NCBI RefSeq assembly: GCF_005280205.1
Contig: NZ_SUND01000004.1
Location: 1-64,000 of the forward strand
Direction of reading: 5' to 3'
Length of the DNA stretch: 64,000 nucleotides
DNA from: Bacillus yapensis
Lineage (GTDB): Bacteria; Bacillota; Bacilli; Bacillales; Cytobacillaceae
The first letter of the stretch is position 1. Each line of letters begins with the position of its first letter. The notes below the pieces were generated by a model, which saw nothing but the letters and a program-made list of their open reading frames with translations, did not search any database and was not told where the DNA came from. A program made the position numbers and the translations under genes. Positions 18,056 through 26,989 of this stretch are shown piece after piece.

Positions 18056-18334
18056 CTATAGCTTTATTAGTTGAAGCTTGTTTCTACCTAATGGATCTTT
18101 CACATAGTCAAGCTTCGTATGGTCAAAATACACCTTATCTTTTTCGTGAATTAAGATGTTTACATCCTCAAATGAATAGACTTCATCTTTTTCTAATGGT
18201 CGCTCTTCCAGAGACAACTTAATTTGTGGACCGCCTCAGCCAATCCCCATCGTGACTCTTACATATAATGCTTCGTTTTCCTGCTCTAAAACGGAACGTA
18301 AGAAGTTATAGACACTTTCTGTTATTTTGAACAT
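18056..18334 (-). CDS. yneR: HesB-like selenoprotein YneR (UGA = selenocysteine)
   Basis: Read from ATG 18334 (AGGTGG three bases upstream), the frame runs to an in-frame TGA at 18236-18238 (codon 33) and on to TAG at 18056-18058, giving 92 residues. Around the TGA the protein reads RVTMGIG-U-GGPQIKL; homologues have Cys in this HesB/IscA-type motif (GxGCGGPQ). The downstream part (PLEKDEVYSFEDVNILI, VYFDHTKLDYVKD) is intact and family-like, so the TGA is not a decay mutation. A hairpin with a GGA loop lies 21-37 nt after the TGA. The genome makes selenocysteine (selA and selD in the window). HesB-like selenoproteins are known; they are probable Fe-S or redox proteins. The gene keeps its B. 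subtilis position next to yneQ. Confidence 0.88.
18199..18215 (-). promoter_or_regulatory. Candidate bacterial SECIS hairpin of yneR
   Basis: On the minus strand GTCTCT-GGA-AGAGCGAC folds as CTCT/AGAG closed by outer pairs with a two-base bulge. The GGA loop lies 27-29 nt after the TGA, within the usual distance for SelB-binding elements. Confidence 0.6.
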
Positions 18335-18354
18335 GTTCCACCTCGTATAGCGAT

Positions 18355-18651
18355 CTATTTAAAAACTAAATGGGATCTCTTATTTTCTTCTTTCAGTATT
18401 CTTTTTTCGTGCTCTCCGATTAAATCAAAATGGGAGTAGCCGTCTTTGCGGATGTGAATCCACTCTTTTTTCAAGCCGTACTGGCGTCCCCAATTGGCCA
18501 ATCGCTGCAAATCTTTACAACCTACTTTTGTAACAGTATTACATCCTGGAAAGCGGTCGTCTAACCAGTAGTGGGTTAAAAAGGCGATCTCCCCACGATC
18601 AATGGCATCCTTCCATGCCTTTACTTCCTCGCGTTTGATCCCAAAAGCCAT
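18355..18651 (-). CDS. yneQ: Conserved protein YneQ
   Basis: This 98-residue basic protein (MAFGIKREEVKAWKDAI ... YWLDDRFPGCNTVTKVGC) matches the position and length of B. subtilis YneQ, between yneR and yneP. Cys and Trp/Asp-rich motifs (HYWLDDRFPGC, KVGCKDL) are conserved-looking, but I know of no assigned function. It is soluble, with no signal. Confidence 0.8.
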   Translation of the reverse strand: MAFGIKREEVKAWKDAIDRGEIAFLTHYWLDDRFPGCNTVTKVGCKDLQRLANWGRQYGLKKEWIHIRKDGYSHFDLIGEHEKRILKEENKRSHLVFK

Positions 18652-18675
18652 GGCAGCACCCCTTCTCTATTTCTA

Positions 18676-19107
18676 TTAGCTTTCAATAGGCTGTTTCTTG
18701 GCTTTTTCATATGCCTCATGCCAATCTGGATATTTTCTCTTAATGGAAATGGGTCTAAAACTATCTTTTTTCACACAAACATGCTTAGACTCACCGGTAA
18801 CACAAACATCTCCGTCCGCGTTTAAAATATGATAGCGATAAGTGATTTTAATGCCATCGTATACTTCAATCCATGTTTGAACAGTTGCAGTTTCCCCGTA
18901 ACGAAACGGTTTTTTATAGGATACCTGGACATCTAAAACAGGTGAAATAATTCCGTCCTCTTCTACTTCAGCATAATTAAAGCCCATGTCTTTAATCAGG
19001 TTTGTACGGCCAACCTCCATCCAAACCAAGTAATTAGCATGATAGACGACACCCATCTGATCGGTTTCTGCATAGCGAACATCGATTTCTTTCGTTGATA
19101 CTAACAT
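18676..19107 (-). CDS. yneP: Acyl-CoA thioesterase, 4HBT hotdog fold (YneP)
   Basis: This 143-residue hotdog protein has the YbgC/4HBT signature RYAETDQMGVVYHANYLVW (catalytic Asp in DQMGVVYH). It should hydrolyse short acyl-CoA or hydroxybenzoyl-CoA-type thioesters in the cytoplasm. Its ATG overlaps the stop of the upstream AAA gene by one base (TAATG), so it is coupled to it. The order yneP-yneQ-yneR matches B. subtilis. Confidence 0.88.
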   Translation of the reverse strand: MLVSTKEIDVRYAETDQMGVVYHANYLVWMEVGRTNLIKDMGFNYAEVEEDGIISPVLDVQVSYKKPFRYGETATVQTWIEVYDGIKITYRYHILNADGDVCVTGESKHVCVKKDSFRPISIKRKYPDWHEAYEKAKKQPIES

Positions 19108-21440
19108 TATGCATCCCCTTCTCTCATCTTAGTTAGTGATTTCTCTATATCGCTTTCGGTAATTTCAGTTACCTTGTCCATTGCGACGTTGAGATTGTCC
19201 TCCTTAAGTAATCGCATGGCTTGCGCCTGTATCGCTTCATCCATTAAATTTGTCGCAAATCTCCCGTTTCCGCCGATACTCATTTTGCCTAGTTCTTCTT
19301 TTAAGTAAGCTTTCGCCTTTTTCGATAACTTGTACTGAAAATGAGCCCCATAATGTTCCATAATCTTAATAAGCTCTGTAATTGAATAATCATGGAAATG
19401 AAAGAACTTTTTAAAGCGAGATTTCAAGCCCGGATTGCTTTCTAGGAGTTGTTCCATTTCATTCGGATATCCAGCGAGGATAATGACAAGATTCTCATTA
19501 TGCTTTGTCATCTCATCCACTAAAGTATCAATGACCTCTTTTCCGAAATCTCCAGAAGTGTGACTAAGAAGAGAATATGCTTCATCGATAAAAAGGACAC
19601 CGCCAAGCGCCTCTCTAATCACTTTTTTAGTCTTAATGGCCGTTTGTCCGACATAGCCTGCTACAAAATCAGCACGGCTTGTGACAATTAAATGTCCTCT
19701 TTTCAGGATTCCACATTCTTTTAACGCATCAGCATAGATTTTTGCCACGGTAGTTTTTCCGGTACCTGGATTCCCCATAAAGACAGAATGGAGCTGGAGT
19801 GGAAGAACAGGAAGGTTATTTTCTCTTCTGATTTGTTGCATTCTCACAAATGAGATAAGTCTTCTTACTTCATCCTTCACTTCAGTTAAACCGATCAATT
19901 CATCGAGTCTTTCACTAGAGCTTACATCAGCCGTATCATCCTCCACTTCAAAATCATCCTTCTCAAGAAGACTATAGTCGAGGATGTTTTCGTTTCCTGG
20001 CAGCCTTGACCCCTTTTTGAAAATTGCATCGAGTACTAAGTTCCGTACGGTTCTCGCGTTACCGAAAGTATCATCGACTCGTTCTTTTTCAAGACATTTT
20101 CGTAGCTGAATTTTCGCTTCTTCTGTTAAAACATAATCATTGTCATGAGCAAATTGCTCTGCAATTAAAAGGAGTTCATCATCCGTGTAATCCTCTAAAT
20201 GAATAAGATTGGATCTTGGAAATCGACTACGTAGGCCAGGGTTCGCATCTAAAAACTGTCTCATTTCATCCGGATAGCCTGCAAGAACGACAGCAAATTT
20301 TCCGCCAAATTCTTTTCCTGTCATGAGTGAGACAAGTGTATCGATGGCTGTTTGTCCATAATCACTGCCTGTTTGTCCTTCACGTTTCAGACTGTAGGCC
20401 TCGTCAATAAAGAGAATGCCACCTACGGCTTTCTCTACCACTTTTCGAACGTTCTCTTCGGTTTGTCCCACATATGCACCGACGAGCTGGGAGCGGTCCG
20501 TTTCGATAACGTCCTTACGTGGCAATACACCTAGTTCATGATAAATTTTGGCGAGTAACCGTACTAGCGTCGTTTTTCCAGTTCCAGGATTCCCCGTGAA
20601 GACCATGTTAAGACTCATTTCGTCCTTCGTTTGAAAGCCAAAATTCTTACGTGTTTTTTGGTATTTTAGAAATTGATATAGGGCATTTACCCGCTGCTTT
20701 ACTGTTGCTAGACCTATCATCGCATCGAGTTCTTTTAATGGGCTTTCTTCATTTGCTTCAGAATCCACTTCTTGAAATACTTCTGCCCATTCTCCCTTAA
20801 TTCTGTCTATATTAACGAGATGGGCTTTCATATCGAAGAAATAGGTTGTGTTATAAAAGGCGCCAGAAATGGACTGCTCGAATTCTTCAGCAGCTGTTTT
20901 GACTCCAGCAACTCCTTCTATTGCTTGTTCTAACATACCAATCAAAAGCCTATACTTTTCAGTAAGTGCATCTTCTTCTAGGTCTTTTATATTTTTCAAA
21001 GACTTTTCTAAGTCCTCTATATGATTTTCACAATCGTCTAAAAAGACATTACATAATTCAATGATCGTCTCAGCGGTTTTCTTCTTCAGCTGTCGATTGT
21101 CTGTTTCGCGGATTGTTGGAAATGCAAGAGTGTTCAGAACGTCTTCCTTCGTCTTCCAATGAAATTGTGCTAAATACCTTTTAGCATATGCATTGTTTGG
21201 ATTAAGCTTTCTGGCCCGCTCCATCCAGGCACTTGAAAGCGAATCATCGGTCCCTGCTTTTTTAGTTCTAGACAGTGCAGCTATCGATAAAAGGGTTGAA
21301 AGAACCGCATTATCGGTTTCAATTTTTATTTGTTGTAACAATCTATTTTCATCTGTTATGTAACCATTGTCTTGAATTTCATTTTCCCATGCTAAAATCA
21401 TCTTTTTAATACTTTCTTGCTGGGCTTCCCGTTGATTCAT
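19107..21440 (-). CDS. Double-AAA ATPase of the SpoVK/CbxX-CfqX family
   Basis: This 777-residue protein has a helical, TPR-like N-terminal third (1-230) and two AAA modules. Module 1 has Walker A TGNPGTGKTT near 283-290, Walker B GGILFIDEAYSL and an arginine-finger region NPGLRSRF. Module 2 has GNPGTGKTTVAK near 557-564, GGVLFIDEAYSL and NPGLKSRF. Both look catalytically complete. SpoVK of B. subtilis is a single-AAA protein of about 320 residues; this is a tandem version with an added N-terminal domain. ATG 21440 is preferred over an upstream in-frame start. It lies between tlp and yneP, so a sporulation role is plausible but inferred. Confidence 0.85.
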   Translation of the reverse strand: MNQREAQQESIKKMILAWENEIQDNGYITDENRLLQQIKIETDNAVLSTLLSIAALSRTKKAGTDDSLSSAWMERARKLNPNNAYAKRYLAQFHWKTKEDVLNTLAFPTIRETDNRQLKKKTAETIIELCNVFLDDCENHIEDLEKSLKNIKDLEEDALTEKYRLLIGMLEQAIEGVAGVKTAAEEFEQSISGAFYNTTYFFDMKAHLVNIDRIKGEWAEVFQEVDSEANEESPLKELDAMIGLATVKQRVNALYQFLKYQKTRKNFGFQTKDEMSLNMVFTGNPGTGKTTLVRLLAKIYHELGVLPRKDVIETDRSQLVGAYVGQTEENVRKVVEKAVGGILFIDEAYSLKREGQTGSDYGQTAIDTLVSLMTGKEFGGKFAVVLAGYPDEMRQFLDANPGLRSRFPRSNLIHLEDYTDDELLLIAEQFAHDNDYVLTEEAKIQLRKCLEKERVDDTFGNARTVRNLVLDAIFKKGSRLPGNENILDYSLLEKDDFEVEDDTADVSSSERLDELIGLTEVKDEVRRLISFVRMQQIRRENNLPVLPLQLHSVFMGNPGTGKTTVAKIYADALKECGILKRGHLIVTSRADFVAGYVGQTAIKTKKVIREALGGVLFIDEAYSLLSHTSGDFGKEVIDTLVDEMTKHNENLVIILAGYPNEMEQLLESNPGLKSRFKKFFHFHDYSITELIKIMEHYGAHFQYKLSKKAKAYLKEELGKMSIGGNGRFATNLMDEAIQAQAMRLLKEDNLNVAMDKVTEITESDIEKSLTKMREGDA

Positions 21441-21523
21441 ATTTATCACTTCTCTCCTAATTTCACATACCATCTTATCATATTTCTTTTTCTGTTAAAA
21501 AGATGTGTGACTCGGCGAGTGAG

Positions 21524-21556
21524 CAAAAAAATAGACCCGAATATGTAATCGGGTCC
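21524..21556 (-). terminator. Terminator of tlp
   Basis: GACCCGA (21534-21540) pairs with TCGGGTC (21549-21555). The minus strand continues into a T run. Confidence 0.85.
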
Positions 21557-21568
21557 ATCTGTCATTAT

Positions 21569-21796
21569 TTATTCATCGTGTTGAGCACTGTACTCATCTT
21601 TTATTTCTTCACGCATGCCAGCAATGCTTTCACGTCTTCTTTCATTTTTCGCTTCAATATCGGCTCTGTCCTTCTCGTTGGAAAACTCTGCAGTTGCTTC
21701 TGCTTCTTCCATGTTTTCAATTGTATTGTGAACCATCTCTTGAAGCTTTTCGACGTTATCACTTCGGTCATCTGGTTTTGGTTGATTATTCGCCAT
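21569..21796 (-). CDS. tlp: Small acid-soluble spore protein Tlp
   Basis: This 75-residue highly charged protein carries the Tlp core [29 protein letters not shown] and NERRRESI. Tlp is packed into the spore core, made in the forespore and degraded on germination. ATG 21796 follows CGGAGGGAAG. The frame is open 16 codons further upstream but without a ribosome site. Confidence 0.93.
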   Translation of the reverse strand: MANNQPKPDDRSDNVEKLQEMVHNTIENMEEAEATAEFSNEKDRADIEAKNERRRESIAGMREEIKDEYSAQHDE

Positions 21797-21916
21797 CTTA
21801 CTTCCCTCCGATATTAGTTGAATGGATACAGAGATAGTTTGCATCTATCTATAGAAATTATGAGGGAAAGAATAGCTAATTTAGTCGTTAGTTTACAATA
21901 ATCAAATTATGTAAAA

Positions 21917-21950
21917 AAAGTGGGCTCGCCTATCAAGACGAGCCCACTTT
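21917..21950 (-). terminator. Terminator of sspN
   Basis: AAAGTGGGCTCG pairs perfectly with CGAGCCCACTTT across a 10-base loop. Confidence 0.9.
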
Positions 21951-21953
21951 AGG

Positions 21954-22106
21954 TTATTCTCCTTTAGTCTGAATCACTTGGGCATGTTTGCCGGAAGTAT
22001 CCTGCATGCTCTTGCCTTTATTACCTCCAAAACCTCTACCTTGAGTTCCGATGTGGTTCGGAGTGTAGTGATTACTATTTCTTCTGTGCGAAACACTTTT
22101 GCTCAT
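21954..22106 (-). CDS. sspN: Small acid-soluble spore protein N (SspN)
   Basis: This 50-residue basic protein ends GNKGKSMQDTSGKHAQVIQTKGE-like (QTKGE at the C-terminus), with the YTPNHIGTQ segment typical of SspN. It is a minor SASP of the spore core. Two ATGs are adjacent (22109 and 22106) after AGGAGGGG; the second has better spacing. It lies upstream of tlp as in other bacilli. Confidence 0.9.
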   Translation of the reverse strand: MSKSVSHRRNSNHYTPNHIGTQGRGFGGNKGKSMQDTSGKHAQVIQTKGE

Positions 22107-22176
22107 CATGATCCCCTCCTACTTATTAGGATCGATCATTTTCAAAAAATCATGACTGGCAAATTTATATAAAATT

Positions 22177-22308
22177 TTATCTTGCTTGACCTAAGCGTTT
22201 TTTCTCTAGGCGCTCTTCAATTTTTTCAAGAGCTTCTTGATCCTGTAGAAGCTGACGCTTGTTTTCTAAAACGAGTTCTGAAAATGAACGTTTTCTTGGC
22301 TTTCTCAT
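22177..22308 (-). CDS. FbpA-family small basic protein
   Basis: This 43-residue protein (MRKPRKRSFSELVLENKRQL, then EALEKIEERLEKKR) matches the FbpA family core of SELVxENKxQLLxDxE followed by IExRIExK. In B. subtilis FbpA is a Fur-regulated basic protein of the iron-sparing response. I could not find a convincing Fur box here, and the gene sits among spore genes, so iron regulation is not shown. GGTGAG precedes the ATG. Confidence 0.75.
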   Translation of the reverse strand: MRKPRKRSFSELVLENKRQLLQDQEALEKIEERLEKKRLGQAR

Positions 22309-22423
22309 GCTCACTCACCATCCTTACCACTATAGTAACAGTCATTATCTCCAGTAACTGTTCTAATTATTACAACTTTTTGAAAATTTATAGTTCATTC
22401 ATGCCCGAAAAAGGCAAAATTAA

Positions 22424-22448
22424 AACCTTAGCAGCTTTGGCTAAGGTT
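22424..22448 (-). terminator. Terminator of yneN
   Basis: AACCTTAGC pairs with GCTAAGGTT. It overlaps the end of yneN, and the minus strand continues TTTTAATTTT. Confidence 0.82.
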
Positions 22449-22977
22449 AGAGTTCGTTTGTAAATTTCTTCATTTGCTCTACAGACAACGGTCCTAAATA
22501 TTTGTTTTGGATAATGCCCTCTTCGTCAATAAAGAAGGTTGTAGGTATCGTTAAGATTTTATAGGATCTCATAACTTCCTCATCATTATCTAATAGGATG
22601 GGAAAGTTAACTTTAAGCTTCTCCGCAAATTCTTTCACGTTATTATCAGGATCAAGATTCACCGCTAATATTTGTACAGAATTGCCTTTCTCAGTATAAA
22701 ACTTTTGGATTGCTGGCATCTCTTCCTTACATGGTGGGCACCATGTTGCCCAAAAGTTTAGCATGATTTTTTTGCCTTTGAACTCTGATAGCCGTACAGG
22801 TTTCCCCTCTAGATTGAGCAATTCAAAGTCTGGTGCTTTTTCTCCAATGGCTAGACCGGGAATTTTTTCAGGTGGAATTTGATTTGGATCAACCGATTTT
22901 TCATTTGTCATAGCATTTACAACAGCAACGGTTAATAAGCCGAACAAAAACACAAAAGGAATGATTTTTTTAATCAT
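22447..22977 (-). CDS. yneN: Membrane-anchored thiol-disulfide oxidoreductase (YneN/ResA-like)
   Basis: This 176-residue protein has an N-terminal membrane anchor or signal (residues 1-22), a linker and a TlpA/ResA-type thioredoxin domain. The active site is FWATWCPPC, with the cis-Pro region ILTIPTTFFID. It should face outside the cytoplasmic membrane and reduce or shuffle thiols, for example in cytochrome c or envelope protein maturation. It sits next to citB as in B. subtilis. Confidence 0.9.
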   Translation of the reverse strand: MIKKIIPFVFLFGLLTVAVVNAMTNEKSVDPNQIPPEKIPGLAIGEKAPDFELLNLEGKPVRLSEFKGKKIMLNFWATWCPPCKEEMPAIQKFYTEKGNSVQILAVNLDPDNNVKEFAEKLKVNFPILLDNDEEVMRSYKILTIPTTFFIDEEGIIQNKYLGPLSVEQMKKFTNEL

Positions 22978-23083
22978 AGAAGTGCTCCTTTAATAAGTTA
23001 GTACTTATTAAGTTGTACATTGTAATAATAAATATAACAACAACTTCCCATGAATGTTCACAAAATATTCTTTATGGATAAAA

Positions 23084-23115
23084 AAAGACACCTGTAATGG
23101 ATTACAAGTGTCTTT
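23084..23115 (-). terminator. Terminator of citB
   Basis: AAAGACAC ... GTGTCTTT with an inner TGTAA/TTACA extension. It lies directly after the citB stop codon. Confidence 0.88.
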
Positions 23116-23125
23116 TGGATAAATA

Positions 23126-25852
23126 TTAGTTTGCTAGTTTTTCACGTAGAACCATTGGAAGAATTCCACCATGACGGTAGTAATCAATTTCGATTTCAGA
23201 ATCGAAACGTACGACTACTTCAAATTCTTTCTTCGTGCCATTTTCGTCAGTTGCTGTTACTTTTACAAGCTGACGTGGTTTTACGTTTTCATCGATTTGA
23301 ACATCGATTGTTTCCTTACCAGTTAAACCAAGAACATCAGCGTTTTCGCCTTCCTTGAATTGAAGTGGTAAAACACCCATTAGTGCAAGGTTTGAACGGT
23401 GAATACGCTCGAAGCTTTCAGCGATAACTGTTTTGATGCCAAGAAGGTTTGTACCTTTTGCAGCCCAGTCACGTGAAGAGCCCATTCCGTAATCTTTACC
23501 AGCAAGAACCACTAAGCCAGTACCTTCTTCTTTGTACTTCATGCAAGCATCATAGATAGAAGTCACTTCGCCTGTTGGCCAATGAGTTGTGTAGCCACCC
23601 TCAGTACCAGGTGCGATTTGGTTACGAATACGAATATTTGCGAAAGTACCACGCATCATAACCTCATGGTTACCACGACGAGAACCATAAGAGTTAAAGT
23701 CACGAATTTCTACTCCATTTTCACGAAGGTATTTACCAGCAGGTGTGTCCTTGCCGATAGAACCAGCAGGTGAAATATGGTCAGTTGTTACAGAGTCACC
23801 AAACTTACCAACAACCCGTAAGGAAGCAAGAGGCTTCACTTCTTCTGGATCTGGCTTTAAGCCTTCGAAGAATGGTGGGTTTTGAATATATGTTGATGTT
23901 TCATCAAATGTGTACAATGCATCGTTGCTCGTCTTGATTTCGTTCCAGCGCTCGTTATCGCTAAATACATTTTCATATTCAGCTTTAAATAGCTCAGGAG
24001 TTACGGTTCTTTGAACAACTTCGTTTACTTCTGCTGTAGATGGCCAAATATCCTTGAAGAATACATCGTTGCCATCCTTGTCTTTTCCGATAGCTTCATT
24101 TTGAAGATCAATATCTACTGTTCCAGCTAGTGAGTAAGCAACTACTAATGGTGGTGATGCTAGGTAGTTTGCTTTTACTAGTGGATGAATACGTCCTTCA
24201 AAGTTACGGTTCCCAGAAAGAACAGATGTTACTAATAAGTCGCTTTCAGCAACAGACTTTTCGATTTCTGGAAGTAATGGACCAGAGTTTCCGATACATG
24301 TTGTACATCCGTAACCTACTAAGTTGTAGCCAATTTTTTCAAGGTAAGGAAGCAATCCAGAATCACGTAGGTATCCTGTAACAACCTTAGAACCAGGAGC
24401 TAAAGAAGTCTTAACGAATTTAGGAACTTCCATGCCAAGCTCTACTGCTTTTTTCGCAACTAATCCAGCTGCTACTAAAACGTAAGGGTTCGATGTATTT
24501 GTACAGCTAGTGATTGCCGCAATCGCAATGGCACCAGTTTTCATCGTTGTTGTTTCGCCGTTTGCGAAGTTCACAACTGCTTCTTTTTCGATTTCAGAAG
24601 CCTCTAAACCGAAACCTTGGTTACCTTGTGGTGCAGTCAAAGCTTTGTTAAACTCCTCCTTCATTTGAGAAAGTGGAATTAAGTCTTGTGGACGCTTTGG
24701 ACCAGAAAGGTTTGCTTCGATATCAGCTAAGTCGATTTCAATCACATCTGTATAAACTGGCTCTAAAGATGGATCAAAGAATAAGCCGTTTTCTTTACAG
24801 TAAGTCTCAACGATTTGTACTTGCTCTTCTGAACGTGCAGTTAAGCGCATGTAGTCTAAAGCTTCATTATCAACTGGGAAGAATCCACAAGTTGCTCCAT
24901 ATTCAGGAGCCATGTTGGCAATTGTTGCACGGTCTGCTAATGGAAGTGTAACTACTCCAGGACCGAAGAATTCAACGAATTTATTTACTACCCCATGTTT
25001 ACGTAGAACTTGCGTTACTTTTAATGCAAGGTCAGTTGCAGTAGCTCCGTTTGGTAGCTCACCTGTTAACTTTACACCAACAACTTCAGGTACTGGGAAG
25101 TATGAAGGCTGGCCAAGCATTCCTGCTTCTGCTTCAATACCACCAACACCCCAACCAAGAACACCGATACCATTGATCATGGTTGTATGTGAGTCAGTAC
25201 CTACTAGTGAATCAGGGAATGTTTCGAATTCGCCATTTTCGCCAGCAACAGCATGGACAACATTTGCAAGGAATTCAAGGTTAACTTGGTGAACGATACC
25301 TGTTGCTGGTGGAACAGCACGATAGTTATCAAATGCTTTTTGTGCCCAGCTTAAGAACTGGTAACGCTCAGCATTACGTTCAAATTCAAGGTCCATATTT
25401 GCTTTTAATGCATTTGCATTTCCATATTGATCAACTTGTACAGAGTGGTCGATTACTAAATCAACTGGTTTTTCTGGGTTGATTTTATCTGGGTCTCCAC
25501 CCATGTCAGCCATTGCTTTACGTAGAGATGCAAGGTCAACAACTGCAGGTACTCCTGTAAAATCTTGTAGAATTACGCGAGAAGGCTTAAATGGCACATC
25601 TACGTCTCTTACTTCATCTGTTCCCCATTTTGCTAAGTTTTCAACATGCTCTTTTGTGATTACACGGCCATCATATTGGCGAAGCACTGATTCTAGTAAA
25701 ACTTTAATAGAATAAGGTAGTTTTGAAACATTTCCAATACCTGCTTCTTCAAGAGCGGCTAAATTGTAGTAGTTGTAGCGCTTGCCATTTAACTCAAATG
25801 ATTTACGAGCGCTAAAAACATCAGTTTTTGACAAAACTTCATTTTTTGACAT
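23126..25852 (-). CDS. citB: Aconitate hydratase
   Basis: This 908-residue protein of the AcnA/IRP type interconverts citrate and isocitrate in the TCA cycle and may bind RNA as its apo form. The [4Fe-4S] ligands appear as [10 protein letters not shown] and [12 protein letters not shown]. The swivelling domain carries the substrate-binding [17 protein letters not shown] 25852 follows AAAGGGGGA at seven bases; the frame continues 20 codons upstream without a site. The length matches B. subtilis CitB. A CcpC-like dyad lies upstream. Confidence 0.97.
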   Translation of the reverse strand: MSKNEVLSKTDVFSARKSFELNGKRYNYYNLAALEEAGIGNVSKLPYSIKVLLESVLRQYDGRVITKEHVENLAKWGTDEVRDVDVPFKPSRVILQDFTGVPAVVDLASLRKAMADMGGDPDKINPEKPVDLVIDHSVQVDQYGNANALKANMDLEFERNAERYQFLSWAQKAFDNYRAVPPATGIVHQVNLEFLANVVHAVAGENGEFETFPDSLVGTDSHTTMINGIGVLGWGVGGIEAEAGMLGQPSYFPVPEVVGVKLTGELPNGATATDLALKVTQVLRKHGVVNKFVEFFGPGVVTLPLADRATIANMAPEYGATCGFFPVDNEALDYMRLTARSEEQVQIVETYCKENGLFFDPSLEPVYTDVIEIDLADIEANLSGPKRPQDLIPLSQMKEEFNKALTAPQGNQGFGLEASEIEKEAVVNFANGETTTMKTGAIAIAAITSCTNTSNPYVLVAAGLVAKKAVELGMEVPKFVKTSLAPGSKVVTGYLRDSGLLPYLEKIGYNLVGYGCTTCIGNSGPLLPEIEKSVAESDLLVTSVLSGNRNFEGRIHPLVKANYLASPPLVVAYSLAGTVDIDLQNEAIGKDKDGNDVFFKDIWPSTAEVNEVVQRTVTPELFKAEYENVFSDNERWNEIKTSNDALYTFDETSTYIQNPPFFEGLKPDPEEVKPLASLRVVGKFGDSVTTDHISPAGSIGKDTPAGKYLRENGVEIRDFNSYGSRRGNHEVMMRGTFANIRIRNQIAPGTEGGYTTHWPTGEVTSIYDACMKYKEEGTGLVVLAGKDYGMGSSRDWAAKGTNLLGIKTVIAESFERIHRSNLALMGVLPLQFKEGENADVLGLTGKETIDVQIDENVKPRQLVKVTATDENGTKKEFEVVVRFDSEIEIDYYRHGGILPMVLREKLAN

Positions 25853-25981
25853 ATGAATTTCCCCCTTTACCTCATATACCGGTTGAAAAGTTTGAATATT
25901 GCTCCCATCCACACTTTTCTTACAATCCTATATTAATACAGTCAACAATATAAGTAAATAACAAGAAAGTTATTGTTTTTG

Positions 25982-25996
25982 ATAAGTTTTACTTAT
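25982..25996 (-). promoter_or_regulatory. CcpC-type dyad upstream of citB
   Basis: ATAAGTTTTACTTAT fits ATAA-N7-TTAT, the citrate-responsive CcpC operator described for B. subtilis citB. A second related dyad, AATAAC-N6-GTTATT, lies closer to the gene at about 25958-25975. A weak -35 (TTGACT on the minus strand, 25940-25945) follows. Confidence 0.6.
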
Positions 25997-26163
25997 TTAA
26001 TTAACAATTCTCACATTTGCTATCGTAAAAACGTTCGGTTTTACATGGGAAAATTTTTGTGCTTGAGACCTCTGTTCGTTGTGAAAGTTATTTCAGAAAA
26101 ATGATAACGAGCAAGAATGAGCTCGTAGTAGATGGATACAGTAATAGATGGAGGTGATGGAAT

Positions 26164-26313
26164 TTGTCGAAACGGAAATCGAAGCATGTAACAGTGGGAA
26201 TGAATGCAGCAAGCGCCCAAGGAAAAGGCGCTGGATATAATGAAGAGTTTGCCAATGAGCCTCTTTCTGCAGCGCAAAAGCAAAATAATAAAAAGAGGAA
26301 GAAAAATCAGTAA
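26164..26313 (+). CDS. sspO: Small acid-soluble spore protein O (SspO)
   Basis: This 49-residue basic protein has the SspO features: an N-terminal KRK ... HV, the central [11 protein letters not shown] and the C-terminal NNKKRKKNQ. The start is TTG at 26164 with GGAGGTGATGG upstream. It is divergent from citB, as in B. subtilis. Confidence 0.92.
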   Translation: MSKRKSKHVTVGMNAASAQGKGAGYNEEFANEPLSAAQKQNNKKRKKNQ

Positions 26314-26315
26314 GA

Positions 26316-26343
26316 AAAAAAGACTCATGATGAGTCTTTTTTT
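26316..26343 (+). terminator. Terminator of sspO
   Basis: AAAAAGACTCAT pairs with ATGAGTCTTTTT around a single base. Repeat copy B starts just after. Confidence 0.88.
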
Positions 26344-26614
26344 AACGCTGTTTTCGCAATGATTGTGGTTTTTTTCGTAAATGTCCTAATTTTTTTCTAC
26401 GAAAAAAATCTAAGGCCGACATTTACACTCCCTACTGGGCGCTGCCACCCCTTGGGTGGTTTAGAGTCACACATTATTTTTGCACGGCACTTTTCGCTTC
26501 TCCCATATGTTTTTTTAGGTAAAACAGGGGATTTGTATGCCAAACTACGATTCAAAAGCAACAAGTTTTTTTCGAAAGAAAATAAACAATTTCTGCGAAA
26601 AGAGCCTTTTTTAA
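26344..26614. repeat. Dispersed repeat, copy B (MITE-like)
   Basis: This roughly 270-bp copy is longer than copy A. Its first hairpin GTAAATGTC ... GACATTTAC encloses an extra A/T-rich arm (TTTTTTT ... AAAAAAA). A further hairpin, CCACCC/GGGTGG, appears at about 26445-26460. Termini CGCTGTTTTCGCA and TGCGAAAAGAGCC form an imperfect inverted pair (11 of 13). It has no ORF. Its right end abuts the stop of the next gene. Confidence 0.78.
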
Positions 26615-26874
26615 TAATCTGTCTCGTTAACCTGACTAACGATGGAACTCAAATCATGTTGGAATTGCTCAAGTTGAGCTTTCTGCGTGTCTGAGGCTAC
26701 TTCTAATGCATTTTCGATTTGTTGATATGCTTCGTTCACTTCATTTTTCAGGTGCTTCAATTGATGTCCGTAACTGGCGCTATCTCGTACTATTTCTTGA
26801 TATAAATCCTTTGCTTCATTTACTCCTTGTTGAGCCGCTTGAAAAGCTTGCTGTTTATTCTTGTTGTATGGCAT
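26611..26874 (-). CDS. Small helical hypothetical protein
   Basis: This 87-residue Gln/Glu/Ala-rich protein is predicted to be almost entirely helical or coiled (AFQAAQQGVNEAKDLYQEIV ... ASDTQKAQLEQFQHDL), with no signal or membrane segment. AAGGAG precedes two in-frame ATGs (26883 and 26874); the second is better spaced. It lies between sspO and sspP, divergent from sspP, so a spore role is possible. No family was recognised. Confidence 0.7.
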   Translation of the reverse strand: MPYNKNKQQAFQAAQQGVNEAKDLYQEIVRDSASYGHQLKHLKNEVNEAYQQIENALEVASDTQKAQLEQFQHDLSSIVSQVNETDY

Positions 26875-26937
26875 AGTTGTCATTCTCCTTTATAGATATT
26901 TGTCGTTAAATTGCGCATTTCTGTACGAAAATATTCG

Positions 26938-26967
26938 GTATAAATACAGTTTTCCAACTACATTCTA
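26938..26967 (+). promoter_or_regulatory. Probable SigG (forespore) promoter of sspP
   Basis: GTATA (26938-26942) and CATTCTA (26961-26967), separated by 18 bases, fit the forespore pattern GHATR-N18-CATNNTA. They stand 22 bases before the sspP start. Confidence 0.6.
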
Positions 26968-26989
26968 ATTATTAGGAGGGATTATTTTT

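Noticed and set aside
22350-22420. Possible Fur box upstream of the FbpA-like gene
   Set aside because: GATAATGACTGTTAC shows only a partial match to the 7-1-7 repeat; not good enough to list.
26100-26163. SigG promoter for sspO
   Set aside because: The nearest boxes (GAATG and CAGTAATA) have 19-base spacing and a poor -10, so only the sspP promoter was kept.
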